From NCBI RefSeq assembly GCF_900186965.1, contig NZ_LT906457.1, positions 2,754,501 through 2,818,500 of the forward strand: a stretch of DNA of 64,000 bases, given 5' to 3'. The notes under the pieces were generated by a model that made no database searches, was not told where the DNA came from, and was given only the letters and a program-made list of their open reading frames with translations. Positions 33,374 to 43,697 of this stretch are shown here, piece by piece. The stretch comes from Legionella spiritensis (GTDB taxonomy: Bacteria > Pseudomonadota > Gammaproteobacteria > Legionellales > Legionellaceae). The translations under genes were made by a program, and so were the position numbers. Each line of letters starts with the position of its first letter. The stretch's first letter is position 1.

Positions 33374-34321
33374 ATGCATTGGTTTGCCCAAGCGCCAGCG
33401 AATATTGCCCTTATCAAGTACATGGGTAAAAAAGACGACCGTAAAAACATCCCCGATAACCCGTCCCTGTCATACACCCTAAACCATCTGTTAAGCAGCG
33501 TTGTCCTGGAACCGCACTCCGGAAAACAAGATATCTGGGAACCACTGCACATACCTGGCGCCACACCGTTTACCTTATCCCCCAAGGCGCAGCAACGTTA
33601 CCTCAACCATTTGCAATTTCTCAAAGATCATTTTCAGTATTCAGGATCGTTTGTCGTGCGCTCCACAAATAATTTTCCTCTTGGCAGCGGGCTAGCCAGT
33701 TCCGCGTCCAGCTTCGCCGCCCTGACCAAATGCACCATCCTCGCACTCAGCGAACTGGAACGGTTTGATCCTCCGTCCATTAAGAAACAGGCGGAACTTA
33801 GCCGTATTGGTTCCGGTTCGTCCTGCCGTTCTTTTTTTTCACCCTGGGCTTTATGGGAAGAAAACGATGTAAAAGGTGTGGATTTGCCATATAACAAACT
33901 TCTGCACCAGGTGATCATCATCAGTCATGCGGAAAAATCGGTTCCATCCAGTGAGGCGCATCAACGAATAAAATCAAGTCCTGGTTACCTGGAGCGCCCA
34001 CATCGAGCCACTGAAAACCTGAAAGTGTTGCTCATTGCGCTACATAACCAGGATTGGGAAAATGCTTACAGGATTTGCTGGCGGGAATTTCACGATATGC
34101 ATCAATTATTCAGCAGTTGCAGTAATCCTTTCTCCTATATGACGGAGCAAAGCGAGGAATTGTTACGGCTTATCCAGAAATTATGGGAAAAAAAGGGCGA
34201 TGGTCCCATAGTCACCATGGATGCCGGCCCCAATATCCATTTACTGTATAGACCGGAACAATCCGAGATGGCGAAACAATTTCAACATGATAACCTGGTT
34301 GGGAATTACGATGTTCTGTGA
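33374..34321 (+). CDS. mvaD: Diphosphomevalonate decarboxylase
   Basis: A 315-residue GHMP enzyme that makes IPP from mevalonate diphosphate with ATP. Hallmarks: APANIALIKYMGKKD, FPLGSGLASSASSFAAL, RIGSGSSCRSFF and MDAGPNIHLLY with the catalytic Asp. AGGAG precedes the ATG, 13 bp after queE. The gene overlaps mevalonate kinase by 11 bp. Confidence 0.95.
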   Translation: MHWFAQAPANIALIKYMGKKDDRKNIPDNPSLSYTLNHLLSSVVLEPHSGKQDIWEPLHIPGATPFTLSPKAQQRYLNHLQFLKDHFQYSGSFVVRSTNNFPLGSGLASSASSFAALTKCTILALSELERFDPPSIKKQAELSRIGSGSSCRSFFSPWALWEENDVKGVDLPYNKLLHQVIIISHAEKSVPSSEAHQRIKSSPGYLERPHRATENLKVLLIALHNQDWENAYRICWREFHDMHQLFSSCSNPFSYMTEQSEELLRLIQKLWEKKGDGPIVTMDAGPNIHLLYRPEQSEMAKQFQHDNLVGNYDVL

Positions 34322-35192
34322 TTTTAATACCGTAACTTGCGGTAAATGGATTCTTGCCGGCGAACACTCGGTTCTCAGAGGCAAGGGAGCATTAGTATTT
34401 CCAATCAGACAGAAACAATTATCGTTGAGTTACGTCCCTTCCGTGTCAGAACTCAGCGCCGATTGCAGTGGCGACACCGGAGCCGAGATTCGGCTTTTAT
34501 TCTGGAGCGTTCTTGAACGAGGTCAGCAATTGATTGGAGACTCGTTGAATCGATTAACCGGCCATTTCAAATTACATTGCAACATACCCATAGGGGTTGG
34601 CATGGGGGCCTCAGCCGCACTCTGCGTGGCAATGGCCCGCTGGTTTTCCGCCCAGAAATTAATTCATCCCGATACCGTCGCCACCTTCGCCCGGCAACTG
34701 GAAAATTTATTTCATGGACAAAGCAGCGGCCTTGATATTGCGGGTGTCGCTACCGATGCGGGTATTTTTTATCAGGATGGAAAAATCAAATCCATACGAC
34801 AAAACTGGCAACCTCACTGGTATTTATCTTCCTGCGGACAGATTGGCATCACGGCTCATTGCATTCAGACGGTTAACCAGCTTTGGGAAAACGACAGCGT
34901 GGAAGCGTCCGGTATTGATGAGGATATGGATAATGCCGCCAGTAAGGCCCGTGAAGCTCTGGAATCAAATGATTCTTGCGCTTTGTCCTTACTGGCCGAT
35001 GCGATTAATCAAAGTGCGTCCTGTTTTGCCCGCTGGGGATTAGTCAGTGAAAATTTATTGCATCACATGAAGCTGCTGTTGGACAATGGCGCGTTAGCCG
35101 TCAAACCAACGGGCTCCGGTGGCGGGGGCTATGTCGTCAGTCTATGGGAACACCCGCCTGAAAAAACGCCGGTGGAATTCATTGCCGTTTAA
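34311..35192 (+). CDS. mvk: Mevalonate kinase
   Basis: A 293-residue GHMP kinase phosphorylating mevalonate. Hallmarks: KWILAGEHSVLRGKGALVF, the phosphate loop GVGMGASAALCVAMAR, HGQSSGLDIAGV with the catalytic Asp, and KPTGSGGGGYVVSL. ATG 34311 is the first sensible start; it lies 11 bp inside mvaD, so the two are coupled. Confidence 0.92.
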   Translation: MFCDFNTVTCGKWILAGEHSVLRGKGALVFPIRQKQLSLSYVPSVSELSADCSGDTGAEIRLLFWSVLERGQQLIGDSLNRLTGHFKLHCNIPIGVGMGASAALCVAMARWFSAQKLIHPDTVATFARQLENLFHGQSSGLDIAGVATDAGIFYQDGKIKSIRQNWQPHWYLSSCGQIGITAHCIQTVNQLWENDSVEASGIDEDMDNAASKAREALESNDSCALSLLADAINQSASCFARWGLVSENLLHHMKLLLDNGALAVKPTGSGGGGYVVSLWEHPPEKTPVEFIAV

Positions 35193-35208
35193 AAACCCAT
35201 CCTGACGG

Positions 35209-35478
35209 TTACTCAACGAACTGATAGTAGGTCTCGTTGTTTTTAACCATGCCAAGCTCATAGCGGGCTTGCTCCTCCAGAGCCTGCTCCCCGCTTTTCA
35301 ACTCCATAATATCCGCTTCAATCGCATGATTACGGGCCAGAAGTTTCTGATTTTCTTTCTCCTGGCCGATAATTTTCCTTTCCAGTTGCCGCCATTGCAG
35401 GATACTGCCGTCCCCAAGCCACAATTTATATTGCAGCCCGACTAAAGCCAGTATCAAAATGGCCACAATGGATCGCAT
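35209..35478 (-). CDS. ftsB: Cell-division protein FtsB
   Basis: An 89-residue bitopic protein: membrane helix (about 4-20), then a leucine-zipper coiled-coil (QLERKIIGQEKENQKLLARN) and the conserved ARYELGMVKNNETYYQF end. FtsB joins FtsL and FtsQ in the divisome. It lies downstream of eno on the same strand, the usual gammaproteobacterial neighbour. Confidence 0.93.
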   Translation of the reverse strand: MRSIVAILILALVGLQYKLWLGDGSILQWRQLERKIIGQEKENQKLLARNHAIEADIMELKSGEQALEEQARYELGMVKNNETYYQFVE

Positions 35479-35632
35479 AGATTAACCAGGTGAGAATAGT
35501 TTTATACATTATATACTGCAGACAGAACTTTTGGCGAGAATTTGCCCCAAAAGTCCGTATAAAACATTACCAGGATTAGCCATGCCACCATTAGTAAACT
35601 ACCACAGCCACAATCTGCTGACGGATACAACC

Positions 35633-36913
<1,281 letters not shown>

Positions 36914-37096
36914 TCAATGATGGCAGGCATGCCCACCCTTGCTTACGTACCGGATGCCTGAGACAAGTCCGGACACGTAAGAAAAAGGTGAGCAGTTACG
37001 ATTAAACACGGATTTGGGCGATATTGTTTTGCGATTACGCCACCTTGTCAAGATGTAATCCGAATATCATGGACACGTACGTGTGCAGAACCCGCC

Positions 37097-37864
37097 CTAA
37101 TATTTCTGATGAGGAACCAGAAAAAACAGCAGCAGCCAGACTGCGAGACTGATACCGGTCACCCACATCATCAACACATAAAATCCTCGCAGTCCCGCGT
37201 TCGCCCGTTTAATGATGTCAAATCGTTGCACATAAATGGTTTCACATGCGCCGTTGCCTCTGTCATCGCGTGTGATGCTGGTTCCCCGATTGAAGTGATT
37301 CTCAGGGTTGGCGTATTCGGCCAGGACTCCCTGAATACGAATTTGATCGCCAACCTGAGCTTTCATCAAAGTCCGTTTGATGGCCAGATTATCAGTAAGC
37401 AGATGGTTATTTGACAACGCGTTATTCCTGAATTTCGAATATACCGTCGGATCGGACCAATGAACCCAGCAAGTCCAGCTATCGCTGCTGAAGGTCATTT
37501 TTTTATAAATCCCGGATTTGACGTTATCGCCCCAAATCACACACAGATCCCGTAAATTGATAAAATCCTTCCAGCGATCATGATGGGTAATATTGCCGAA
37601 ACCATCCGCATTGCTGTAGGAAACAATGACGCCATTCAAATCATAATCGTAACGTGGTTTGATGACATAATTCTGCTTGTTAACCACTAGAGCAAACGGT
37701 TTTTCACTGGTTGGCGTCTGTGTCGGCGTCACCAGTTTTTGCGTATCATAAAACCCGGGATCCGGTAACCTGTCCTTGTAAAAATACGTCACGACCAGGG
37801 TAGCCAGCCCAGCCAGAAAAACCATTTTACACACGCGTTCCGTTGTTCGCGAAATAAACATCAT
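37097..37864 (-). CDS. Uncharacterised membrane-anchored protein
   Basis: A 255-residue protein with one hydrophobic helix at each end (about 12-28 and 228-250) and a 190-residue soluble domain, most likely periplasmic, with four cysteines and many Trp/Tyr. The middle contains MTFSSDSWTCWVHWSD and VGDQIRIQGVLAEYAN, the latter like an OB-fold strand. I do not recognise the family. It follows the secretin-like protein gene by 33 bp and may be co-transcribed. Confidence 0.72.
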   Translation of the reverse strand: MMFISRTTERVCKMVFLAGLATLVVTYFYKDRLPDPGFYDTQKLVTPTQTPTSEKPFALVVNKQNYVIKPRYDYDLNGVIVSYSNADGFGNITHHDRWKDFINLRDLCVIWGDNVKSGIYKKMTFSSDSWTCWVHWSDPTVYSKFRNNALSNNHLLTDNLAIKRTLMKAQVGDQIRIQGVLAEYANPENHFNRGTSITRDDRGNGACETIYVQRFDIIKRANAGLRGFYVLMMWVTGISLAVWLLLFFLVPHQKY

Positions 37865-37897
37865 CTATCCTGCGGTACAAGGTATGGTGTCATCATG

Positions 37898-38659
37898 TCA
37901 TTTGCCAATACCCGAACTGGTCTTTCCTACCACATTCACTTTGATGTAAAGCGTTGAATTTTGCTGATAGGTACTCCCGGCCGTATACACCATGGTATTG
38001 GAATCCGCAGTTGGCTGGCTGCCATCGGCACTCGCCAGAACGACCCATTGATCCAGCGGAACCAATACCGTTGTCATGACTTTCTGTTCATTAAAATTCT
38101 GGTTACTGGTGTAACTATCCTGTTCACGAATTCTTTTTACAGTTAACTTCACCTTCTGTCCTTGCAGGACTGGCTCCACCAGCAAACCGTTTTGCAACAA
38201 GCGGCGATCGTAGTTAACGCCGGTAAACCATCCTATCCCTACCGAACTCAGGACAGGTTGATCTTCACCGGTACTCACAAAAGCCGATTCACCGTTCATG
38301 ACGGTTACCGACTGGTTTTGAGGTTGATTGGTCGGCATTTGCGTACTGATAACCATGGCATCGTCATGCTGACTGGCCAGCCAGTTTGAATCGCCCTGAT
38401 GAACAGAGATTTTAAAGGTGACCGGCGGTTGGTCTATTTTATGCAGCACGGCACGCAATTGCGTCAAGGTTTGCGGGGTTACTTTAACAATCAGCGTCTG
38501 TCCGGAGCCACTGACTTTTTCTCCGTCCGTAAGCAAAGGCTGAATCAGTTTAATCACCTGATCCGCATTCTGGTAGTGCAGATCAATGACCTTTGTGATC
38601 ATAGGCGCTGCTATAACCTGTACGGCAACAAACCATAACACCAGAATCCATTTCTTCAT
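37898..38659 (-). CDS. Secretin N-domain-like periplasmic protein
   Basis: A 253-residue exported protein. After the signal peptide (ending near VIAAP) comes a secretin-type short domain (KVIDLHYQNADQVIKLIQPL and TPQTLTQLRAVLHKIDQPP), the fold of N1/N3 domains in GspD/PilQ. The C-terminal half resembles the start of a secretin core (VMNGESAFVSTG, LLVEPVLQGQKVKLTV) but the pore-forming remainder is missing, so it cannot be a complete secretin. A stand-alone secretin-like accessory protein is the best description. Confidence 0.75.
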   Translation of the reverse strand: MKKWILVLWFVAVQVIAAPMITKVIDLHYQNADQVIKLIQPLLTDGEKVSGSGQTLIVKVTPQTLTQLRAVLHKIDQPPVTFKISVHQGDSNWLASQHDDAMVISTQMPTNQPQNQSVTVMNGESAFVSTGEDQPVLSSVGIGWFTGVNYDRRLLQNGLLVEPVLQGQKVKLTVKRIREQDSYTSNQNFNEQKVMTTVLVPLDQWVVLASADGSQPTADSNTMVYTAGSTYQQNSTLYIKVNVVGKTSSGIGK

Positions 38660-38888
38660 GTTCCCATCCTTTTGAATGTTTGCAACCGATGCTGTTGCCG
38701 GTATATAAAAAATTTTATCCCGACCCTGATAATCAGTGTAGCAGGACTAAACCCAGGAAACTTCAAAATGCGAGATTTATCGGCAGCCGCTCCAACAATT
38801 CGCAATAATGTGCCAAATAATTACTGAATAGTTTTGCTCTATGAAAAGTTTCGTTATAATGGCCTAATCTTTTTTCAGATACGTAACG

Positions 38889-39563
38889 ATGATGGGTAGC
38901 ATATTCAATATGTTCGGGCCGTCTCCAATCAGGCCTATCGAGCAACACATGCGTAAAACGTATCATTGTGCCAAGCAATTGCATCCTTTATTTGAAGCCG
39001 TGCTTCAACAGGATTGGGAAACGGCCACCAAGATCAAAGATAAAATTTGTGCTATTGAAAAGGAAGCCGACCTTATTAAGCGCGACTTGCGTCTGCATTT
39101 GCCAACCGGACTGTTTCTACCGGTATCACGCACCGATCTGCTTGAGTTGCTCAGCGCCCAGGATCGCATCGCTAATCGGGCAGAGGATATTGCCGGCCTG
39201 ATTATCAGCCGCAAGATGATCATACCTTCCACGCTATCTGCCGTATTTATGCCTTTTTTGGAACGCTGCCTTGATGCGGCCAAGCAAGCCTGCAAAGCCA
39301 TTAACGAACTGGATGAACTGCTGGAAAGCGGATTTCGTGGCAGCGAAGTCAAAATTGTGGAAGAAATGATAGTCACGCTCGATGAAATTGAGCATGACAG
39401 TGATGAAAAATTAGCCGATATCAGGCATCGTATATTTGAACTGGAAAAGGAATTACCAGCTATTGAAGTAGTTTTTCTCTACAAATTGGTTCAATGGATT
39501 GGTGATTTGGCCGATCATGCCCAGACTGTGGGCGGGCGGCTGCAAATACTTATTGCCCGGTAG
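38889..39563 (+). CDS. PhoU-like (DUF47) phosphate transport regulator
   Basis: A 224-residue all-helical protein of the DUF47/YkaA group, beginning MMGSIFNMFGPSPIRPIEQH with metal-binding acidic motifs such as ICAIEKEADLIKRDL and IVTLDEIEHDSDEKL. Members are encoded beside Pit transporters and modulate them, as here (8-bp gap). Confidence 0.9.
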   Translation: MMGSIFNMFGPSPIRPIEQHMRKTYHCAKQLHPLFEAVLQQDWETATKIKDKICAIEKEADLIKRDLRLHLPTGLFLPVSRTDLLELLSAQDRIANRAEDIAGLIISRKMIIPSTLSAVFMPFLERCLDAAKQACKAINELDELLESGFRGSEVKIVEEMIVTLDEIEHDSDEKLADIRHRIFELEKELPAIEVVFLYKLVQWIGDLADHAQTVGGRLQILIAR

Positions 39564-39571
39564 TAATATCT

Positions 39572-40825
39572 ATGGATTTTTCTCTTTATCTGTTTTTTGC
39601 CGCAGTCATCTTTTGCTTCTTTATGAATTGGGGTGTTGGTGCTAACGATTTGGCCAATGTGATGAGTACCACTATGGGCTCCAAGGCTATTACCGTTCGT
39701 CAGGCCATGATTATTGCCATCCTGTTTGAATTTGCCGGTGCCTTTTTAGGTGGGCAAGGTGTCACAGAAACCATGCGGGACGGTATTATCAACACCAGTC
39801 AATTGTCAGATCAACCGATTATCCTTGTGGAAGGCATGCTCAGTGTTTTAATGGCCTGTACCATCTGGATGAATCTGGCCAGCTATTTAGGTGTCCCGGT
39901 TTCCATCACCAACGCGCTGGTGGGTTCCATGGTCGGTTTTGGTGTCGTTGTACTTGGACCTGACGCCATTCAATGGCGCCAGGTTTATCACATTGCTATC
40001 GGTTGGGTCACATCGCCGCTCATCGCGGGAATTACAGGGTATTCATTATTCATCAGTATCCAGCAAAGTATTTTTGTTAAAAGCGATCCCCTGGAAAAAG
40101 CAAAACTTTATATCCCCATTTATCTTTTTCTGGTCGGCTCCGTATTATCTTTTATTACGGTCTTTAAAGGATTGAATCATTTTGATATTCATCTGAATTT
40201 AAAACAGGATCTTGCCGTTACACTGGCGACCAGTATTACCATCACGATCATAGGTATGATTTTCATCCGCCGTATTCCGGAAACACCAAGGATCAGGCGA
40301 CGGGAGCGTTTTTTACAGGTTGAAAAATATTTTGCCGTCCTTATGGCGCTTACGGCCTGTGCCATGGTTTTTGCTCACGGTTCCAATGATGTCGCCCTCG
40401 CGGTGGGGCCATTGACTATTGTCCACAGCCTGGTTATCCATGCCAATCAACCGTTTGATCCTGATAAATACCCGGCATGGATTATTTTCTTTGGTTGTTT
40501 TGGTGTCGTGGTCGGGTTTTTAATGTATGGCAGGAAAGTCATTGAAACCGTAGGCAGTTCCATTACCGCGTTAACGCCCAGCCGGGCTTTTGCAGCTACT
40601 CTCGCGGCCGCCACAACCGTTGTTGTCGCAACCAGCACGGGAATTCCGGTTTCCGCAACCCAGACCCTGGTCGGTTCGGTTTTGGGGGTAGGCCTGGCCC
40701 GAGGCATCGGCGCATTAAACCTGATTGTCATCCGTAATATCTTTATGTCGTGGATTTTAACCTTGCCGGCCGCATCATTATTAACAATCCTGGCTTACAA
40801 GATCCTGCACGCGAGCATCGGTTAG
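39572..40825 (+). CDS. pit: Low-affinity inorganic phosphate transporter (Pit family)
   Basis: A 417-residue PiT transporter with about ten helices and the duplicated signature: GANDLANVMSTTMGSKA in the first half and FAHGSNDVALAVGPL in the second. Imports metal-phosphate with protons. Together with the upstream PhoU-like gene it forms a two-gene operon. Confidence 0.95.
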   Translation: MDFSLYLFFAAVIFCFFMNWGVGANDLANVMSTTMGSKAITVRQAMIIAILFEFAGAFLGGQGVTETMRDGIINTSQLSDQPIILVEGMLSVLMACTIWMNLASYLGVPVSITNALVGSMVGFGVVVLGPDAIQWRQVYHIAIGWVTSPLIAGITGYSLFISIQQSIFVKSDPLEKAKLYIPIYLFLVGSVLSFITVFKGLNHFDIHLNLKQDLAVTLATSITITIIGMIFIRRIPETPRIRRRERFLQVEKYFAVLMALTACAMVFAHGSNDVALAVGPLTIVHSLVIHANQPFDPDKYPAWIIFFGCFGVVVGFLMYGRKVIETVGSSITALTPSRAFAATLAAATTVVVATSTGIPVSATQTLVGSVLGVGLARGIGALNLIVIRNIFMSWILTLPAASLLTILAYKILHASIG

Positions 40826-40841
40826 GCAGGTCGTGTTTCCT

Positions 40842-40935
40842 GTAGCCCGCCATGAAGGCGAAGACGAAATGCGGGATAAGGGACAATATTGAACATGAAA
40901 CCCGCAATACGGCCTCAGGCCTCCTTACGGGCTAC
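40842..40935. repeat. 94-bp inverted-repeat element
   Basis: Bounded by GTAGCCCG (40842-40849) and CGGGCTAC (40928-40935), lying between pit and the small minus-strand gene. Short inner inverted repeats (GGCCTCAGGCC near the right end). Non-coding. It looks like a dispersed miniature element; copies elsewhere in the genome were not checked. Confidence 0.5.
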
Positions 40936-40951
40936 CGCTCTTTTGTAAAAG

Positions 40952-41137
40952 CTAGAATTCTTCCCAGATTTCCTTATCTTTATCGGAGCGCTCTGCATTA
41001 TCACGAAGCGCGGCAATTCGCTTGTGCTTTTTTATTTCCTTTAATTGGGACGCGGATTTCTCGTGCTCGCTATCGAACTGGAATAAAAATTTATCTTCCG
41101 GACTGACGAAAGCCTTGTTGATATCGTCTTTACTCAT
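40952..41137 (-). CDS. Small charged protein resembling the CBU_0585 family
   Basis: A 61-residue soluble protein, very rich in Lys, Glu and Asp (SPEDKFLFQFDSEHEKSASQ ... IWEEF). I recall similar small proteins in Legionella and Coxiella annotated as the CBU_0585 family, function unknown. The frame is kept open with an initiating ATG and sensible composition, and it lies alone between pit and the deaminase, divergent from the latter. Confidence 0.65.
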   Translation of the reverse strand: MSKDDINKAFVSPEDKFLFQFDSEHEKSASQLKEIKKHKRIAALRDNAERSDKDKEIWEEF

Positions 41138-41235
41138 AATGAATCCTGATTTACTGAACTACTTTTATTGTAATTTTATCCCGTTTTGCGATAAGTTACC
41201 ATTCCTGCATAGACAAACACTAGGAATAAACGTCA

Positions 41236-42216
41236 ATGACCATTAAAAAAGCTGAATTACACGTTCACCTGGAAGGAACTATTTCTCCGGTACTGGCGAG
41301 AAAGCTCGCTCAACGCAATCGGATCCCATTTCCAAAGCATCTGGTTTCATCCGATGAGCAAGGTTATAACCATGTCGATTTCATGGCGTTTCTAAAAGCC
41401 TATGACGCGATTGCCGCGATGATCAAAGTACCGCAGGATTATTATGATGTGACGTTTGAATACCTCAAAGCCAACGCCCTGGGCGGCGCCGTGTACACCG
41501 AAATGATGTATTCACCCGATCATGCGGAAATGACCAGCGGAATTCCTTCCAGTGAACATCTGAAAGCCATTCAGCAAGCCATAGACGATGCCTGTGAACA
41601 ATATAACATCGTTGGCAGAATTATTATTACCGCAGTACGCCATTTTGGTGTCGATTCCGCAATCAAGGTTGCCAAACAAGCCATTAAAGAAGATCTGCCT
41701 TGCGTCACCGGATTTGGACTTGGGGGTGATGAAATCAATTTTCCACCCAAATTATTTGTCAAAGCGTATGAAATTGCTGTCGATGGTGGTTTGCATGGTA
41801 CCGTACACGCCGGTGAGTTTGCCCCTGCCGCCGGGATGGAGGAAGCGATGGATTATTTGCCTATCGAACGTATAGGCCATGGTGTGCAAACCATTCACTC
41901 TCCGGAAACCATCGCCCGCCTCAGGGATAAAAATATTGCTCTGGAAGTCTGTCCCACCAGTAACGTAGTACTCGGTTTGTACAAAGACATACCCGCTCAT
42001 CCCATTCAAAAATTGCTGGACGCCGGCCTCTCTATCAGCATCAATTCGGACGATCCTCCTTTCTTTCACACGGATTTAGCCAACGAATACCGGCAAGTGC
42101 AGCAAACATTCCAATATACGGATCAGGATATGCTACATTTTACCCGCATGGCTATTGAGCGAGCGTTTGTTGATGAACCGACGAGAGAGAAGCTTTTACA
42201 ATCATTAGACGTTTAA
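41236..42216 (+). CDS. add: Adenosine (or adenine) deaminase
   Basis: A 326-residue zinc amidohydrolase of the ADA family. Seen: KAELHVHLEGTISP (two His ligands), GTVHAGEFAP (third His, Glu proton donor two residues later), ERIGHGVQ (catalytic His) and SINSDDPPFF (Asp ligand). It deaminates adenosine or adenine for purine salvage; the ADA and adenine-deaminase branches share these motifs, and I cannot choose between them by eye. ATG 41236 follows an AGGAAT site. Confidence 0.88.
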   Translation: MTIKKAELHVHLEGTISPVLARKLAQRNRIPFPKHLVSSDEQGYNHVDFMAFLKAYDAIAAMIKVPQDYYDVTFEYLKANALGGAVYTEMMYSPDHAEMTSGIPSSEHLKAIQQAIDDACEQYNIVGRIIITAVRHFGVDSAIKVAKQAIKEDLPCVTGFGLGGDEINFPPKLFVKAYEIAVDGGLHGTVHAGEFAPAAGMEEAMDYLPIERIGHGVQTIHSPETIARLRDKNIALEVCPTSNVVLGLYKDIPAHPIQKLLDAGLSISINSDDPPFFHTDLANEYRQVQQTFQYTDQDMLHFTRMAIERAFVDEPTREKLLQSLDV

Positions 42217-42296
42217 AAAAACACGTATACAAGCAGACGGCTGATGCACTGCAACTATTTCCATTCAGTTTTGTATGGTTTTAATTCTTAAAAAAC

Positions 42297-42389
42297 GTCT
42301 ACGTCCCGCGACTTGTTCGCGGGAACCAGTGGTTCAAAGTTCAGAACGACACACTCCTGGATGCCGCGAACAAGTCGTGGCACGTAGAC
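42297..42389. repeat. 93-bp inverted-repeat element (CCGCGAACAAGTCG type)
   Basis: Terminal inverted repeats of 26 bp with two mismatches: left arm 42297-42322 (GTCTACGTCCCGCGACTTG...), right arm 42364-42389. The centre holds a smaller GAACCAGTGGTTC palindrome. No coding potential. Part of a 527-bp stretch (42217-42743) between the deaminase and rpoH that contains only repeats. Confidence 0.7.
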
Positions 42390-42413
42390 AATTTTAGAAC
42401 CATTTGTATATCA

Positions 42414-42615
42414 CAACCGGTCAAAACGAAATGGATGAGTACTATTACCATTTCCATTTCGTTTTGACCGGTTGGCTTGCACAGAATGTTTGTCTTTTTG
42501 TCATCCCCGCGAAGGCGGGGATCCACACTGAATCAAGCACTGAGCCACATCAGGAATGGTTTCCCGCCTTCGCGGGAATGACAGTTAACCTGTCAAAACT
42601 AAATGGAAGCAGTAC
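42414..42615. mobile_element. MITE-like element, copy 1, with duplicated inverted end
   Basis: 42439-42615 is a 177-bp element with about 36-bp imperfect terminal inverted repeats (GTACTAnnnCCATTTCG-type ends) and internal arms CCCCGCGAAGGCGGGG and CCCGCCTTCGCGGG. Immediately left, 42414-42435 is a perfect 22-bp inverted copy of 42453-42474, as if a second partial end had been added. An inverted copy of the element is at 58063-58232. No ORF of its own, so it would need a transposase in trans. Confidence 0.78.
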
Positions 42616-42660
42616 TAGGTTCTGTTTTTTAAACAGGATTGATTGTCTCGTTGGAAACGC

Positions 42661-42737
42661 CGGGCGAGGCGCCCGACCTAGATGACCTGACCGGCTGTCG
42701 CAGCAATAACAAACAAGCATGACAACTTCAATGAAAC
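42661..42737. repeat. 77-bp repeat downstream of rpoH, copy 1
   Basis: Begins with a GGGC-GAGGC-GCCC hairpin and ends in a stretch like CAACTTCAATGAAACG. A clearly related copy in the same orientation is at 57978-58055. It ends 7 bp from the rpoH stop codon and could act in transcript termination of rpoH. Confidence 0.65.
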
Positions 42738-42743
42738 GTCGTC

Positions 42744-43607
42744 CTAAGCCACATCTTCAATATACTGACGCAGCTTTTTCATGGCATTTTTTTCAAGCTG
42801 GCGAACGCGTTCCGCCGAAACGCCGTATTTATCGGCCAAATCATGCAGTGTCATTTTATCATCGGCCAGCCAGCGTTGCCGTAAAATGTCCTGGCTGCGT
42901 TCATCCAGACGTTCCATAGCATGGAATAACTGGTCGCGACCCTGCTCATCACCGCGCTCCTGCTCAATCAAGTGCGCAGGATCACTGTTGGCGTCATGAA
43001 GATAATGCGCAGGCGCCTTGAAAGCATCCTCGTCATCATCCGATCCGGACGCGTCGTAAGAAGTATCCATAGCGGCATTCATGCGCTGCTCCATGAGCAA
43101 TACTTCCTCACGGCTCACACCCAAATCGTTAGCTACCGCATCCACTTCCTCGTTATTCATCCAGCCAAGTCTTGTTTTCATTCGCCGCAAATTAAAAAAC
43201 AATTTACGCTGCGCCTTGGTTGTGGCAATTTTGACAATACGCCAGTTACGCAATACAAATTCATGTATTTCCGCTTTAATCCAGTGTACGGCAAAGGAAA
43301 CCAGCCGCACACCCATTTTCGGGTCAAAACGCTTGACGGCCTTCATCAGGCCCACATTACCTTCCTGGATCAGATCGTTAAGCGGCAAACCATATCCCAG
43401 ATACCCTCTGGCTACCCGGACTACATAACGCAAATGGGCGAGGACCAAACGACGGGCGCCGTCCAGATCGCCTTCCCGGTGATATCGCTCTGCACAATCA
43501 AATTCCTCTTCCTCAGTGAGCATGGGGATTTGATTAACACGATGAATATACGCATCAAGACTGCCTACAGGCAAATTTAAGGATGCCAATTGCAGTTGCT
43601 GACTCAT
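42744..43607 (-). CDS. rpoH: RNA polymerase heat-shock sigma factor RpoH (sigma-32)
   Basis: A 287-residue sigma-70-family factor: region 2 with [20 protein letters not shown] and [18 protein letters not shown], the RpoH box [12 protein letters not shown] and region 4.2 [22 protein letters not shown] 43607 is chosen for its strong GGAGGAGG site; the longer frame from 43634 has none. Controls chaperone and protease genes. It lies directly downstream of ftsYEX, the usual order. Confidence 0.95.
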   Translation of the reverse strand: MSQQLQLASLNLPVGSLDAYIHRVNQIPMLTEEEEFDCAERYHREGDLDGARRLVLAHLRYVVRVARGYLGYGLPLNDLIQEGNVGLMKAVKRFDPKMGVRLVSFAVHWIKAEIHEFVLRNWRIVKIATTKAQRKLFFNLRRMKTRLGWMNNEEVDAVANDLGVSREEVLLMEQRMNAAMDTSYDASGSDDDEDAFKAPAHYLHDANSDPAHLIEQERGDEQGRDQLFHAMERLDERSQDILRQRWLADDKMTLHDLADKYGVSAERVRQLEKNAMKKLRQYIEDVA

Positions 43608-43697
43608 ACGTCCTCCTCCGGTTATCAACAGCATAACGGATTGAGATTTACATCAATCCAGGTTCCGCGAACCAAAATCTTATCCATTTATTATACA

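Noticed and set aside
40842-41106. 84-codon plus-strand open frame after pit
   Set aside because: It runs through the inverted-repeat element and antisense to the better-supported 61-residue gene.
42465-42615. CRISPR array at the palindromic repeats
   Set aside because: Only two hairpin arms per locus, no regularly spaced direct repeats and no cas genes.
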